From the NCBI GenBank assembly GCA_003598085.1, contig QZKU01000083.1, forward strand, positions 1 to 10,225: a stretch of 10,225 nucleotides of DNA, in the 5' to 3' direction. This DNA comes from Candidatus Abyssobacteria bacterium SURF_5 (GTDB lineage Bacteria; Abyssobacteria; SURF-5). Within the stretch, counting starts at the first letter, position 1; every line of letters starts with the position of its first letter. The position numbers and the translations under genes were made by a program. This document shows positions 1-6,896 of this stretch, piece after piece. The notes beneath the pieces were generated by a model. The model was not told where the DNA came from. It was given only the letters and a program-made list of their open reading frames with translations, and did not search any database.

Positions 1-1
1 C

Positions 2-325
2 TACCGCACATTTGAAACCTTTTCGCTTGCCCTTTATCACGTGCTCGGAGACCTTCCTATGCCACAATTAACCCACAAATTCTTGTGAGGAGCTAGAAAA
101 GATAATGTTGCGATCATCAAAATGTGGAAAGAAGAGTTTCCCTCCTTTCAATATGACGGCTTTCAAACCGAGACCGGTGCGATGATTTTGCGGAAGATGA
201 AAAAGCCCGCTGATTGATTTCCCAGAATTCGTGAATACGTGCTTGCCTCGCAGGATCAGAAAAAGAATATTCCCCCCGACAACCCAACAAACGAAGACTC
301 AGGGACTCGCACGTACATCCCGTGA
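2..325 (+). pseudogene. Possible decayed reading frame, two in-frame TGA codons, truncated by the window edge
   Basis: One rightward frame (codons from position 2) runs to a TGA at 323-325 with no TAA or TAG, but is broken by TGA at 86-88 and 215-217. The pieces read like protein, for example LGDLPMPQLTHKF before the first stop and WKEEFPSFQYDGF after it. The middle piece holds an ATG at 122 that would give a 31-residue ORF (122-217), but no ribosome binding site precedes it. I do not recognise the family. A remnant of a transposase or other gene is possible, and so is coincidence: an open run of this size free of two of the three stops is not very rare. TGA is a genuine stop elsewhere in the window, so recoding is unlikely. 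The rest of the gene-free stretch up to position 397 shows no RNA gene, terminator or repeat that I can support. Confidence 0.22.
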
Positions 326-397
326 GCCTTTTGCTGTTGCTGCCAAGATCAGGTAAGAAATCTTTTGAGTGGAAAACGCTGCTTTGTGTATGCTTTT

Positions 398-425
398 TTG
401 AAACTGCCTCAGTTTATGCTATACT
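398..425 (+). promoter_or_regulatory. Sigma-70 promoter for the universal stress protein gene
   Basis: TTGAAA (398-403), a 16-base spacer and TATACT (420-425). A TG at 417-418 makes an extended -10 element. The predicted transcription start is near 432, leaving a leader of about 17 bases that contains the GGAG site at 437-440. This position rules out upstream start codons and sets the start of the stress protein at 449. Confidence 0.72.
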
Positions 426-448
426 TAACTGATACTGGAGCCGGTTTG

Positions 449-922
449 ATGATCAAATTAAATAAAATTCTTTTGCCGACCGATTTCTCGGATTTCTCGG
501 CGTATGCGGCAAGTTTTGCGGTTTCTTTCGCCGTGGATTACAAGGCGAAGTTGTATATTTTACATGTTATCGAGCTGCCTCTGGGAATGCCGGGTCTGTT
601 TAAGATGGGCGCGACCGAAAAAGAACTCGAACGGCAGACAAATGAACTTGTCCAACAAGAGTTGAAGTCGGCGTCGACTGAAGATATTCTGGGAACGCTG
701 AACTACAAAGTGGCCTATCGGCAAGGCAAACCGTTTGCCGAGATTATCAAATTTGCTCAGGATGAAGGCATCGATATGATCGTCATGGGCACGCGGGGCC
801 GCACAGGGATTGAGAGCGTACTTTTGGGCAGCACGGCTGAGAAAGTGTTGAGAAAATCTCCTGTTCCCGTTTTTGTAGTTCGCAGGCCGGGACATAGGTT
901 TGTAGTTCCTCCTGTCGGATAA
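449..922 (+). CDS. Universal stress protein, UspA-family, ATP-binding type
   Basis: This is a 157-residue cytoplasmic protein spanning one Usp domain, the usual single-domain length. It begins with a beta strand and the LLPTDFS motif, where D12 is the usual adenine-contacting aspartate. Near the C-terminus, from residue 114, the GTRG...GST segment fits the G-x2-G-x9-G-[S/T] phosphate-binding motif, followed by the typical VLRKSPVPVFVV strand. It should therefore belong to the ATP-binding subgroup rather than the non-binding UspA subgroup. Family members help cells survive starvation, oxidative or energy stress, but the exact role here cannot be read from sequence. ATG 449 is chosen because GGAG lies 8 bases upstream and the promoter lies just before it. 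A TTG start at 365 would be upstream of the promoter. The phospholipase-like gene follows after 8 bases, so the two are probably cotranscribed. Confidence 0.93.
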   Translation: MIKLNKILLPTDFSDFSAYAASFAVSFAVDYKAKLYILHVIELPLGMPGLFKMGATEKELERQTNELVQQELKSASTEDILGTLNYKVAYRQGKPFAEIIKFAQDEGIDMIVMGTRGRTGIESVLLGSTAEKVLRKSPVPVFVVRRPGHRFVVPPVG

Positions 923-930
923 TAAGAAGT

Positions 931-1899
931 ATGAGAAGCAACAGTCGGTGGGTAAAAACTGCCGGAAAAGCACTAAAAGTGGGCAATTTTGCCCTGCTGG
1001 TCGTTTCCTGGCTGATTTTTCTTTCGGGCGATGCGTTTGCCTGGGGACCCGGTATCCACATAGTTAAAGGGGCATACATTCTCGACCATCTCCACCTCCT
1101 TCTTCCTTCAATTGCACAACTGCTGAAGGCTTTTCCGTACGATTTCCTCTACGGCTGCATCAGCGCCGACTTTTTCATCGGCAAAGGACATCGGCGGCGC
1201 GACGATCACTGTCATAACTGGTCGGTCGGCATAAAGATGCTGGCCGCCGCAGAGTCCGCCCCCACAAAATCCTTTTCTTATGGCTACTTGGCCCATTTGG
1301 CGGCTGATATCGGCGCCCACAACTTCTATATTCCAAATCAGCTTTACTTGACTTCGACTACCAAGCGCCTTGGACACATCTACTGGGAATACAGAGCCGA
1401 TACGCAAGTGGATGCGGGATATTGGGAACTGGCGCGACGGGTGGTGGAGGCTCAAAATCATGCGAACGATCTCTCCCTCGAGAATGCAGTTAAGAAGAAG
1501 ATCGTTTCCCTGAGGGCGAAGAAAAAGATGTACGTCAGGGTGCTGAACCTGACCGACTTTGATCGATGGCGCCAGGCGTGTGAATTTGTGGAAAGGAACT
1601 CCCGCTGGCAAGTTCAGCAGGATTATCTAAACCACTTGCGCGATATATCCATAGGCTTGGCAATCGAATTTCTGCGGGACCCGGAGAAAACAGTATGCTT
1701 CGATTATGATCCTGTGGGAACCCGCAATATTCTCCGTGCAAAAAGGCTCAGAAGGACGGCTTTGCGTACAACTGGAAAGAAACCAATTAACGGAGTTTTC
1801 CAGGTGCCCGATGAGCTTGCCAAATTTGGCGCTGACGCCATAAAAGTGCGCTCCGGAAGATACCATCTGAGGCATTTGCAACCTTACCTGCGCGTCTAA
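931..1899 (+). CDS. Secreted zinc-dependent phospholipase C-like hydrolase (S1/P1 nuclease fold)
   Basis: The protein has 322 residues. Residues 19-37 form a hydrophobic signal segment ending in AFA, so cleavage would leave W38 as the mature N-terminus. In this superfamily (B. cereus phospholipase C, P1 nuclease) the N-terminal Trp binds zinc through its backbone. The other expected ligands are visible: H43 (Trp+5, as in P1), D80, H95 (15 after D80, as in P1), H122-x3-D126, H130 and H149-x3-E153. The HX3E pair resembles phospholipase C more than the HX3D of P1 nuclease. H130 is closer to D126 than in B. cereus phospholipase C, so that ligand is less certain. The likely activity is hydrolysis of phosphodiester bonds in phospholipids or nucleic acids outside the cytoplasm; the substrate cannot be fixed. 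Only a weak site (AAGAAG) precedes the ATG, which fits translation following on from the stress protein gene 8 bases upstream. Confidence 0.82.
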   Translation: MRSNSRWVKTAGKALKVGNFALLVVSWLIFLSGDAFAWGPGIHIVKGAYILDHLHLLLPSIAQLLKAFPYDFLYGCISADFFIGKGHRRRDDHCHNWSVGIKMLAAAESAPTKSFSYGYLAHLAADIGAHNFYIPNQLYLTSTTKRLGHIYWEYRADTQVDAGYWELARRVVEAQNHANDLSLENAVKKKIVSLRAKKKMYVRVLNLTDFDRWRQACEFVERNSRWQVQQDYLNHLRDISIGLAIEFLRDPEKTVCFDYDPVGTRNILRAKRLRRTALRTTGKKPINGVFQVPDELAKFGADAIKVRSGRYHLRHLQPYLRV

Positions 1900-2084
1900 A
1901 TTTGCCTGTTTTGACACTTTTTGCCGGTTTTTCCTTCTCTTTCAGCGCACATCGTCAGCCGCCCCTTTGACCCCAGCAGGTCGCCCCCGATTCCCTGAAT
2001 TTAATGGCTGTATCTGATTCACCGGCCTCATTTGATCCTTTTACTCTCTGTTTGCTGCTATTCTGGGCTCAGAAGCAAGCAGGG

Positions 2085-2114
2085 GTAACATCTTCATTCA
2101 TTTTTAGCTAAAAT
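2085..2114 (+). promoter_or_regulatory. Probable promoter for the zinc-ribbon protein gene
   Basis: The 365 bases between 1900 and 2264 hold no gene that I can support. The best promoter is GTAACA (2085-2090), an 18-base spacer and TAAAAT (2109-2114). The -10 element is good but the -35 is only partial. Transcription starting near 2121 would give a leader of about 145 bases before the ATG at 2265. I see no hairpin with a T tract after the phospholipase stop at 1899, so readthrough from the upstream operon is also possible. Confidence 0.4.
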
Positions 2115-2147
2115 AGAAGTAGGAAGACAAGTCGCCGATTTGGGAAG

Positions 2148-2166
2148 ATTGTTCTGGCACAACAAT
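2148..2166. promoter_or_regulatory. Operator-like imperfect palindrome in the leader region
   Basis: The 19-base element ATTGTTCTGGCACAACAAT pairs at 8 of its 9 symmetric positions (6-base arms plus an inner TG/CA pair). It starts about 27 bases after the probable transcription start. Its position suits a repressor site or a short leader hairpin. A match of this quality is expected roughly once by chance in a window this long, so the assignment rests on location. Confidence 0.25.
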
Positions 2167-2250
2167 TGCTTAATTTATATCCGAAGAATCAAAAATCTGA
2201 GAAATCTGCGACGGCCGATATGCACGTTGAATCAACAGATCGTCGCTTGC

Positions 2251-2257
2251 AAGGAGG
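2251..2257 (+). promoter_or_regulatory. Strong ribosome binding site that fixes the zinc-ribbon start
   Basis: AAGGAGG lies 7 bases before ATG 2265. No comparable site precedes the in-frame TTG at 2166, so the shorter 150-residue protein is the better model. Confidence 0.85.
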
Positions 2258-2264
2258 TGCAAGG

Positions 2265-2717
2265 ATGTTCCCAGTCATAGAGGTCCAGTGCCCGTTCTGC
2301 AAAACGACGGGTCAGATTATGGCTCCTCCATTGGGGTCAATAGTTGTCGGTCCATGCCCTCGCTGCAGTGAAATGGTATTGCTTTATGATGGAACAGTAA
2401 TGCCGCTCGATAAGGAAATAATCACCGAGGGAACTGCCGAGGAGAAAAAACATCATCTGCTCGAGACTATCGTCGAGATGATCGCCGTAAAAGTTGACGA
2501 ATTGATCGAAAGCGGTGGAATTGAATCAGAACCCAAGCTGCGCGGCCGCCGAAAAGGCGGTTCCTCACGAAGGAAACGCATTCTGCCGTCAATCGTAAAC
2601 CAGGATGCCGCCCCTATTTCGCGGGAAGAAATTCAAGATTTCATCAATATAGACTTGCACCTGATCGATTCAAAAGATTATTTCGACAAGATGTTCAGGA
2701 AAAAGCGCAAGACATAG
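2265..2717 (+). CDS. Small zinc-ribbon protein with basic linker, unknown function
   Basis: This is a 150-residue soluble protein of unrecognised family. Residues 9-34 form a four-cysteine zinc ribbon: C9-x2-C12, 18 residues, then C31-x2-C34 (CPFC and CPRC knuckles). A helical, charged stretch (about 57-84) follows, then a strongly basic patch (about 91-107, RGRRKGGSSRRKR). The C-terminal segment contains EEIQDFINIDLHLIDSKDYF and ends in another basic cluster (FRKKRKT). There is no signal peptide or membrane segment. The ribbon plus basic patches suggests nucleic-acid or ribosome contact, but this is inference. A regulator or assembly factor is equally compatible. The gene stands alone, with a strong ribosome binding site and a strong terminator just downstream, which argues that it is a real expressed gene. 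Confidence 0.8.
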   Translation: MFPVIEVQCPFCKTTGQIMAPPLGSIVVGPCPRCSEMVLLYDGTVMPLDKEIITEGTAEEKKHHLLETIVEMIAVKVDELIESGGIESEPKLRGRRKGGSSRRKRILPSIVNQDAAPISREEIQDFINIDLHLIDSKDYFDKMFRKKRKT

Positions 2718-2744
2718 CGAAGCTGGGCCATTAGGTACCAAAGG

Positions 2745-2782
2745 AAAAATTGCGTGGAACCCGCAGGTTTCACGCAATTTTT
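2745..2782. terminator. Bidirectional intrinsic terminator between converging genes
   Basis: The arms AAAAATTGCGTG (2745-2756) and CACGCAATTTTT (2771-2782) pair over 12 bases without mismatch. A G-T wobble and four more pairs (AACC/GGTT) extend the stem to 17 bases around the tetraloop CGCA. T runs end the hairpin on both strands, so it can stop the rightward zinc-ribbon gene (ending 2717) and the leftward UVR-motif gene (ending 2798). Confidence 0.93.
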
Positions 2783-2797
2783 GCTTTTGTCCGTTTT

Positions 2798-3478
2798 TTA
2801 CCGGCTTGCCGACGAGTCTCTCCTCCGAATACGGTCCCGGATTTCAGCGGCGCGTTCATATTCTTCCGCCGCGATCGCGACTCTCAGTTGTTCCTCGAGC
2901 GTCGGCGGCGAATTCCTCAACGGAGAGAGATCGTTCTCCCACGTTTCACCGACCTCGTCATACACCTTCTTGAGCTGTTGGAGGCGGGTCTCCAGCCATG
3001 CCTCAGGGAAAGTATCAGGATGAACACGCGCAATTTCCTGCAGGAAACCGGCAGCCAGCTCTATTCTTTGACGAGCGAGCAGATAGTCTTTCTGCTTTAT
3101 GGCAAGCTTTGCTTCGGCAGTTCTTCGAAAAATCTCCTGGTCGGGGCGGAACTGGAGGAAAAACAGGCACAATTCGGGGTTAGACGCATGGGCAGTGATC
3201 AGGTCGATGATCTGGACTCCGATATTTACATCCCGGACGGATCGGGCATAATCGCCTATCTTGAAGAAGTACTCCCTTCTCAGCCGGTACAGGAAAGCTT
3301 CTTCGCTGAGCCGTTGGACATCTGAATCATCGAGCACAAAAATGCCCACCCCCTGCGCTTCCTTTTTCCGTTTTAGATATTCAGGCAGGACCGGGTCTGC
3401 GCCATCTGGTCTTCCATCGACATCCAGATAAAAAGTGCCCCGCTGAGTTACGACCCGTATTTTGCGGCTGTGCTCCAT
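2798..3478 (-). CDS. UvrB/UvrC (UVR)-motif protein, unknown function
   Basis: This is a 226-residue soluble protein. The clearest domain is a C-terminal UVR motif (about 193-220), a helical hairpin with LEEQLRVAIAAEEYERAAEI. It is the type that mediates the UvrB-UvrC contact and also occurs in McsA/ClpC and other proteins. The N-terminal half starts with a strand-rich YLDVDGRPDG segment (17-26), which I recall only loosely from hypothetical proteins of uncultured bacteria. It continues as helices at about 57-95 and 113-150, the second rich in Lys, Arg and Ala. There is no UvrC nuclease or UvrB helicase domain, so it is not a nucleotide-excision enzyme. The UVR motif is probably a partner-binding element, but the partner is unknown. 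It has its own perfect promoter and is followed by a strong terminator, so it is likely monocistronic. Confidence 0.8.
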   Translation of the reverse strand: MEHSRKIRVVTQRGTFYLDVDGRPDGADPVLPEYLKRKKEAQGVGIFVLDDSDVQRLSEEAFLYRLRREYFFKIGDYARSVRDVNIGVQIIDLITAHASNPELCLFFLQFRPDQEIFRRTAEAKLAIKQKDYLLARQRIELAAGFLQEIARVHPDTFPEAWLETRLQQLKKVYDEVGETWENDLSPLRNSPPTLEEQLRVAIAAEEYERAAEIRDRIRRRDSSASR

Positions 3479-3512
3479 GATGGGTCCCCGGCTCCGCGCT
3501 TATGCCCATGAA

Positions 3513-3541
3513 ATTATAATCCCGCAATCGGCGTATGTCAA
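3513..3541 (-). promoter_or_regulatory. Exact-consensus sigma-70 promoter for the UVR-motif gene
   Basis: Read leftward, TTGACA (3541-3536), a 17-base spacer (3535-3519) and TATAAT (3518-3513) match the consensus at all 12 positions with ideal spacing. The expected start is near 3506, giving a leader of about 28 bases that contains GGGGA as a weak ribosome binding site 6 bases before the ATG. Confidence 0.9.
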
Positions 3542-3559
3542 GACGGAAAAAGGCTGCTG

Positions 3560-5968
3560 TCAGCTTTCTTCATCAGCGATAGTGACCTCAAAATCCTTCC
3601 CCTCCCACCGCCTCTCGTCAATCCAGTAAAAGGTGAAACGTACCACCGTATTTGCGGGTAGTCGAGCGGCCGGTAACTCGACTACCCAGATGCCCACGCC
3701 GGTTTCGCGGGTAAGAGAATCGTTAATCGATTTCCAATTATCGCTGCTCCAGCGTACGTCCGCAGAGGCAAGTAATTCCAGTCGTAAATCTTTTCCTGGA
3801 CGCATCACGCGTATCTTGTTATTCTTCTTCCAGTGAGCGAAAACGGAGTCGGTGCGAGATGTCAAATAGCGCTGAACTGTTTGTGAGGGCAGATCGAATA
3901 CGTGATTGTCCTGGAGAGAACGATGCAGCTTAAGGCATTCGGCGTGCGCCCACACAAGAGGCATGGCCGAGCCCGTCGGTTTTCCAAAGTACAACTCACT
4001 TTCCGGAATGTCTGCGCTATCCCATATTTGCTCGGGAAGCATTCCTCCGCCACCTGCACATCCCTCCAGTGTCCTCAATAGACTTTCGGCCGCCTCGCGC
4101 GTTCCGGCCGCCAATTCATAATGAGCTCGCTCACCGGCAAGCAACGGCCACAATCGGCCCTTCCCATTGCCGGCAAACGCGCTCCCGTCCTCATTCTCGC
4201 CGTAGGTGTCCCTCGCGAATCTGCGCCAGAGCGGCCCCTGCGGAGCACTGACCTTCAAAAGGGCATCAACGACTTTCAGGGTGTCAACGATGCGGCGGTC
4301 GTCCGGCATGCGGAGGCCGAACCGAACGAGAGCAAGCGCGTCGGAAGCGGAGACATGCGCAGCGGGCGAAACGTCTTTGTCGGCAGCCTGAGAATCTGTG
4401 GAGAAGTCTGCAGGCGCAGCAGACGGATTCGCTTTCCAAGGCGAAGCCGATCGTGCGTAGTAGCCGCTGACTTCACTCTGCCGTGCCAGTTCATCATCCT
4501 TTACGTACGTCCACCGTTCGAGGTTGGCATTCCACCAGTCAGCCGTCTCGCGCAGATAGGCCGCGATCACCGGTTCGCTATTGATCTCGGCAAAATCAGC
4601 GGCCGCCAGGAGCGCGGCGACCCTAATCGCAAGTGTTAACGGGGAGTAACCGCCCTCTTCCTCCCACCGCTCAACCTCGTTAACGGGTCCGGTACGCGCG
4701 ATGAAGCCTGCAGCCCGCTTTATCATCGGCCACAGTCTTGTCAGGTCCTGCGGCTCCAGCGCCTCTTCCCTTCGCGCCAGTTCCGCCAGGAGGATGGGAT
4801 AGGCGGCCTCAGCCGCCTCAGTTCCGTCACAGTAGTGAGTGCCGTCAAGCCTCATGCATTGTGGCCAATGTCCCTGCCGCTCCTGTGTTGCCTGCAGGTA
4901 AAGAAGCGCGCGGCGCGCATCATCCCGTGCGCCAAGCGCAAGGAGGGCTCCGGCTGATTGGACCATGTCCCTCGGCCAGACCAGATGGTACGCTCCGAGA
5001 TCATTCTTGCCTCCGGTAAATGCCCATGGTATCGAGAGGCTTGCGATGGAGCCGCCCGGCAGCTCTTTCGACTCGTGAATGCGAAGAATGGCTGCGCTCA
5101 TCGATGCGAGGCGTTTTTGGTCACCAGAGTGAGACGGCAGGCGCAGGGTCTCTTGCCACCGGCGCCACTCACTGGTGTATTGCTCCTTTGCGGAATCATA
5201 GTTGCACAGGAGTGAGGCGCGCACACGTTGTGCAGCTTCGAGGAAGGACCTGCCAAATCCGATTGCGAGAATAAAACTCCCGTTGGAGGCCTGCAGGTCA
5301 ACTTCTCCCGTCAGAGCAATGTATCCATTTTCAGCCCGGCCGTAATTCCACTGCAATCGTTTATGCTCATGTACTTGCTGCCAGCCATCTGAGACTCCGA
5401 CGAAACCGACAGAACAATGCAACCAAGGCGCCGAGGATCCGAGCGCAAGGGCTGCATGATCGCGCTCTGCAAACAGCATTGGAACTCCCTTGTATTCGCT
5501 GCAAAAGCCTGTATCATCGTCTCCCGCGTTGTCCAGACAAGGCGTCAACAGGGCAAACAGACGGTATTCTGATAAAGAATACATCAGCGGTATGAACCGA
5601 ATATGCTGCAGGACAACTTCCCGGCACGGGTCAGAGAATATCTCCTTCTCGATTCGATACCTGCCTTGCAAGCAGGTATTGATCACCCGGTACGCAGGCA
5701 CTCCGTCGTCGAGCAGTTTCATCTCAGAATATGTATCCTTTTGCTCTTCAGAAAAAAATTCCTTCCCGTCCGAGATGAGAAACTCCATGCCTTTTGTGCA
5801 TACCCGATCGAGGTCTGGATAATAAATCTCGTTCAAAATGCCATGGCCGATGGTGAACCACACCCGACTCTGTGGGTTGAGGGCCGCGCCAACCCCGCTC
5901 TTCCCGCCTGACATCGAACGATGAGGAACGCCGGGCTGGCCAGGTGCATAGCGAACGACTTCATTCAT
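3560..5968 (-). CDS. GH15 glucoamylase / glucodextranase-type glycoside hydrolase
   Basis: The protein has 802 residues, the usual size for bacterial multi-domain GH15 enzymes. These are exo-acting, inverting hydrolases that release beta-glucose from the non-reducing ends of alpha-glucans. Residues about 20-280 resemble the N-terminal beta-sandwich of glucodextranase and bacterial glucoamylase (GVGAALNPQSRVWFTIGHG). The (alpha/alpha)6 catalytic domain spans about 300-690. It contains YHLVWPRDMV (about 327-336), a glutamate cluster in RWEEEGGYSP (E436-438) holding the probable general acid, and LPEQIWD with E646 as the probable general base. GRLWPLLAGERAHYELA is also typical. A C-terminal beta-rich domain follows (about 700-802). 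No signal peptide is visible, so it probably acts in the cytoplasm, perhaps on glycogen or maltodextrins. Whether it prefers alpha-1,4 or alpha-1,6 bonds cannot be told. An Ala/Ser/Asp-rich segment (about 507-541) sits inside the catalytic domain. ATG 5968 is chosen over a start at 6034 because AAGGAG precedes it. Confidence 0.93.
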   Translation of the reverse strand: MNEVVRYAPGQPGVPHRSMSGGKSGVGAALNPQSRVWFTIGHGILNEIYYPDLDRVCTKGMEFLISDGKEFFSEEQKDTYSEMKLLDDGVPAYRVINTCLQGRYRIEKEIFSDPCREVVLQHIRFIPLMYSLSEYRLFALLTPCLDNAGDDDTGFCSEYKGVPMLFAERDHAALALGSSAPWLHCSVGFVGVSDGWQQVHEHKRLQWNYGRAENGYIALTGEVDLQASNGSFILAIGFGRSFLEAAQRVRASLLCNYDSAKEQYTSEWRRWQETLRLPSHSGDQKRLASMSAAILRIHESKELPGGSIASLSIPWAFTGGKNDLGAYHLVWPRDMVQSAGALLALGARDDARRALLYLQATQERQGHWPQCMRLDGTHYCDGTEAAEAAYPILLAELARREEALEPQDLTRLWPMIKRAAGFIARTGPVNEVERWEEEGGYSPLTLAIRVAALLAAADFAEINSEPVIAAYLRETADWWNANLERWTYVKDDELARQSEVSGYYARSASPWKANPSAAPADFSTDSQAADKDVSPAAHVSASDALALVRFGLRMPDDRRIVDTLKVVDALLKVSAPQGPLWRRFARDTYGENEDGSAFAGNGKGRLWPLLAGERAHYELAAGTREAAESLLRTLEGCAGGGGMLPEQIWDSADIPESELYFGKPTGSAMPLVWAHAECLKLHRSLQDNHVFDLPSQTVQRYLTSRTDSVFAHWKKNNKIRVMRPGKDLRLELLASADVRWSSDNWKSINDSLTRETGVGIWVVELPAARLPANTVVRFTFYWIDERRWEGKDFEVTIADEES

Positions 5969-6060
5969 GATTCCGACTCCTTCCAGGAACATGGCTTGAG
6001 AAACGTTTTGCCGTCGTGTTCCTCGTGAAGCCAACTATCGTAAGCGGAAATATGCCGCAT
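5965..6060 (-). CDS. Possible 31-codon small ORF overlapping the GH15 start
   Basis: A leftward ATG (6060-6058) lies 2 bases after the stop of the CPBP protease gene. It opens a 31-residue frame beginning MRHISAYDSWLHEEHDGK and ending in a TGA that overlaps the GH15 ATG as ATGA. That layout fills the whole 94-base gap and is typical of translational coupling. There is no clear ribosome binding site before it, the product matches no family I know, and codon content is uninformative at this length. It could be a coupling or leader peptide, a residual coding sequence, or chance. Confidence 0.22.
   Translation of the reverse strand: MRHISAYDSWLHEEHDGKTFLKPCSWKESES
5977..5982 (-). promoter_or_regulatory. 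Ribosome binding site that fixes the GH15 start
   Basis: AAGGAG on the minus strand lies 8 bases before ATG 5968. It sits inside the small ORF whose stop overlaps this ATG. Confidence 0.8.
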
Positions 6061-6062
6061 CT

Positions 6063-6767
6063 TCAGGTAAAAAGTGGTGCTACGATGATCCCTATGAAAT
6101 CCTGCAAGAAGTGCATCACAATCGGGGCGACAAGACTCATCCGCCACAGGTAGACACCCGCGAAAATCAGCCCCATGGCTCCCACGGACACAACTCCCGC
6201 ACTACCTTCATATCCATGTCCCAGTGAAAAGATGACAGCGGACTGGAGGGCCGCCAGGAGAAGATTTCCCGTCACATTCGCAAACCGCAGGATTAAATAG
6301 CCGCGAAAGATTACCTCCTCCGAGACGGCCACGACTGTAACCAGCACGAGTGCCAAAAAATACTCGCCAACTCCCTCAGGTTTGAGGTAGGCAGGGAGCG
6401 ATTCCGGAGGAGCGGATAGGCCGGCTTCTATGAGGACATTCTGCAGCGCCGAAATCAGGAGGAGGAAGGGAACATAAAGAACAACCCCAAGCACGACCTC
6501 GGTCCGGACATTTCTATACGTGAATCCAATGCGGCGCATCGGTTCACCATTTGACCAGATGAAGTAGAATACCAGAGCCATAAGGGCGAGATCGCGCAGG
6601 ATCGCGCTCACGGCCAGCACAGGGAAATCCATCATTTGACGCTGCGAGACGAGGAGGGAAATGATGAGAGAAGGAAAAATCAAAAAAAGAAAAACCGAAA
6701 CCTCTAACAACTGCTTCCTGCTGTCCGGCTGAAGTCCGCTTGCCAGATTGAATCCGTTGTCGTCCAT
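6063..6767 (-). CDS. CPBP-family intramembrane metalloprotease
   Basis: This is a 234-residue, very hydrophobic protein with about seven predicted membrane helices, the first near residues 23-42 and the last near 211-231. It carries the family motifs: SEEVIFRG with E150, E151 and R155 (EExxxR), FSLGH with H184 (FxxxH), and HFLQD with H219 and D223. These residues form the metal site of CPBP (Abi/CAAX) proteases, relatives of the Rce1 prenyl-protein protease. Bacterial members are mostly uncharacterised; some process membrane-anchored peptides or give immunity to bacteriocins, and no substrate is visible here. ATG 6767 is preferred. The upstream extension to 6899 is Arg/Lys/Tyr-rich, overlaps the divergent intergenic region and has no family similarity. 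The ribosome binding site is weak (GGAAAAG). The GH15 gene follows 94 bases downstream and is probably cotranscribed. Confidence 0.88.
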   Translation of the reverse strand: MDDNGFNLASGLQPDSRKQLLEVSVFLFLIFPSLIISLLVSQRQMMDFPVLAVSAILRDLALMALVFYFIWSNGEPMRRIGFTYRNVRTEVVLGVVLYVPFLLLISALQNVLIEAGLSAPPESLPAYLKPEGVGEYFLALVLVTVVAVSEEVIFRGYLILRFANVTGNLLLAALQSAVIFSLGHGYEGSAGVVSVGAMGLIFAGVYLWRMSLVAPIVMHFLQDFIGIIVAPLFT

Positions 6768-6774
6768 CAAGTCT

Positions 6775-6896
6775 TTTCCGCCCGTTCTGCGACAGAGGTT
6801 TGCCTGACTCGGGTCATATAAGTAGTATTTTTTCTTGAATCTTCTACAACGATAGTATGTGCCCCTACGCTGCCGCGAGCAAGAAATTTCCGCCCG
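6775..6896. repeat. Pair of 10-base direct repeats in the divergent intergenic region
   Basis: TTTCCGCCCG occurs at 6775-6784 and again at 6887-6896, in the 217 bases separating the protease gene from the divergent NTPase gene. One copy abuts the protease start and the other lies just upstream of the NTPase promoter. It could be a shared operator, but two copies are weak evidence. No convincing promoter for the protease gene is visible in this interval. Confidence 0.25.

Noticed and set aside
2-325. UGA recoding or selenoprotein explanation for the interrupted frame
   Set aside because: TGA is a normal stop for the GH15 and CPBP genes, and I could not see a convincing SECIS-like hairpin after the first TGA.
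365-448. N-terminal extension of the universal stress protein from a TTG codon
   Set aside because: It lies upstream of the extended -10 promoter at 398-425, lacks a ribosome binding site and lacks family similarity. ATG 449 has both site and fit.
1108-1611. Leftward 167-codon open frame inside the phospholipase-like gene
   Set aside because: It is antisense to a gene with a full signal peptide and zinc-ligand pattern, and its translation shows no domain.
2750-3325. Rightward 191-codon open frame over the UVR-motif gene
   Set aside because: It begins inside the terminator hairpin, is Arg/Phe-rich without domain structure, and opposes a gene with a UVR motif and perfect promoter.
4121-4639. 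Rightward 172-codon open frame over the GH15 gene
   Set aside because: Long antisense frames are expected in GC-rich coding DNA. The opposite strand encodes conserved GH15 motifs throughout.
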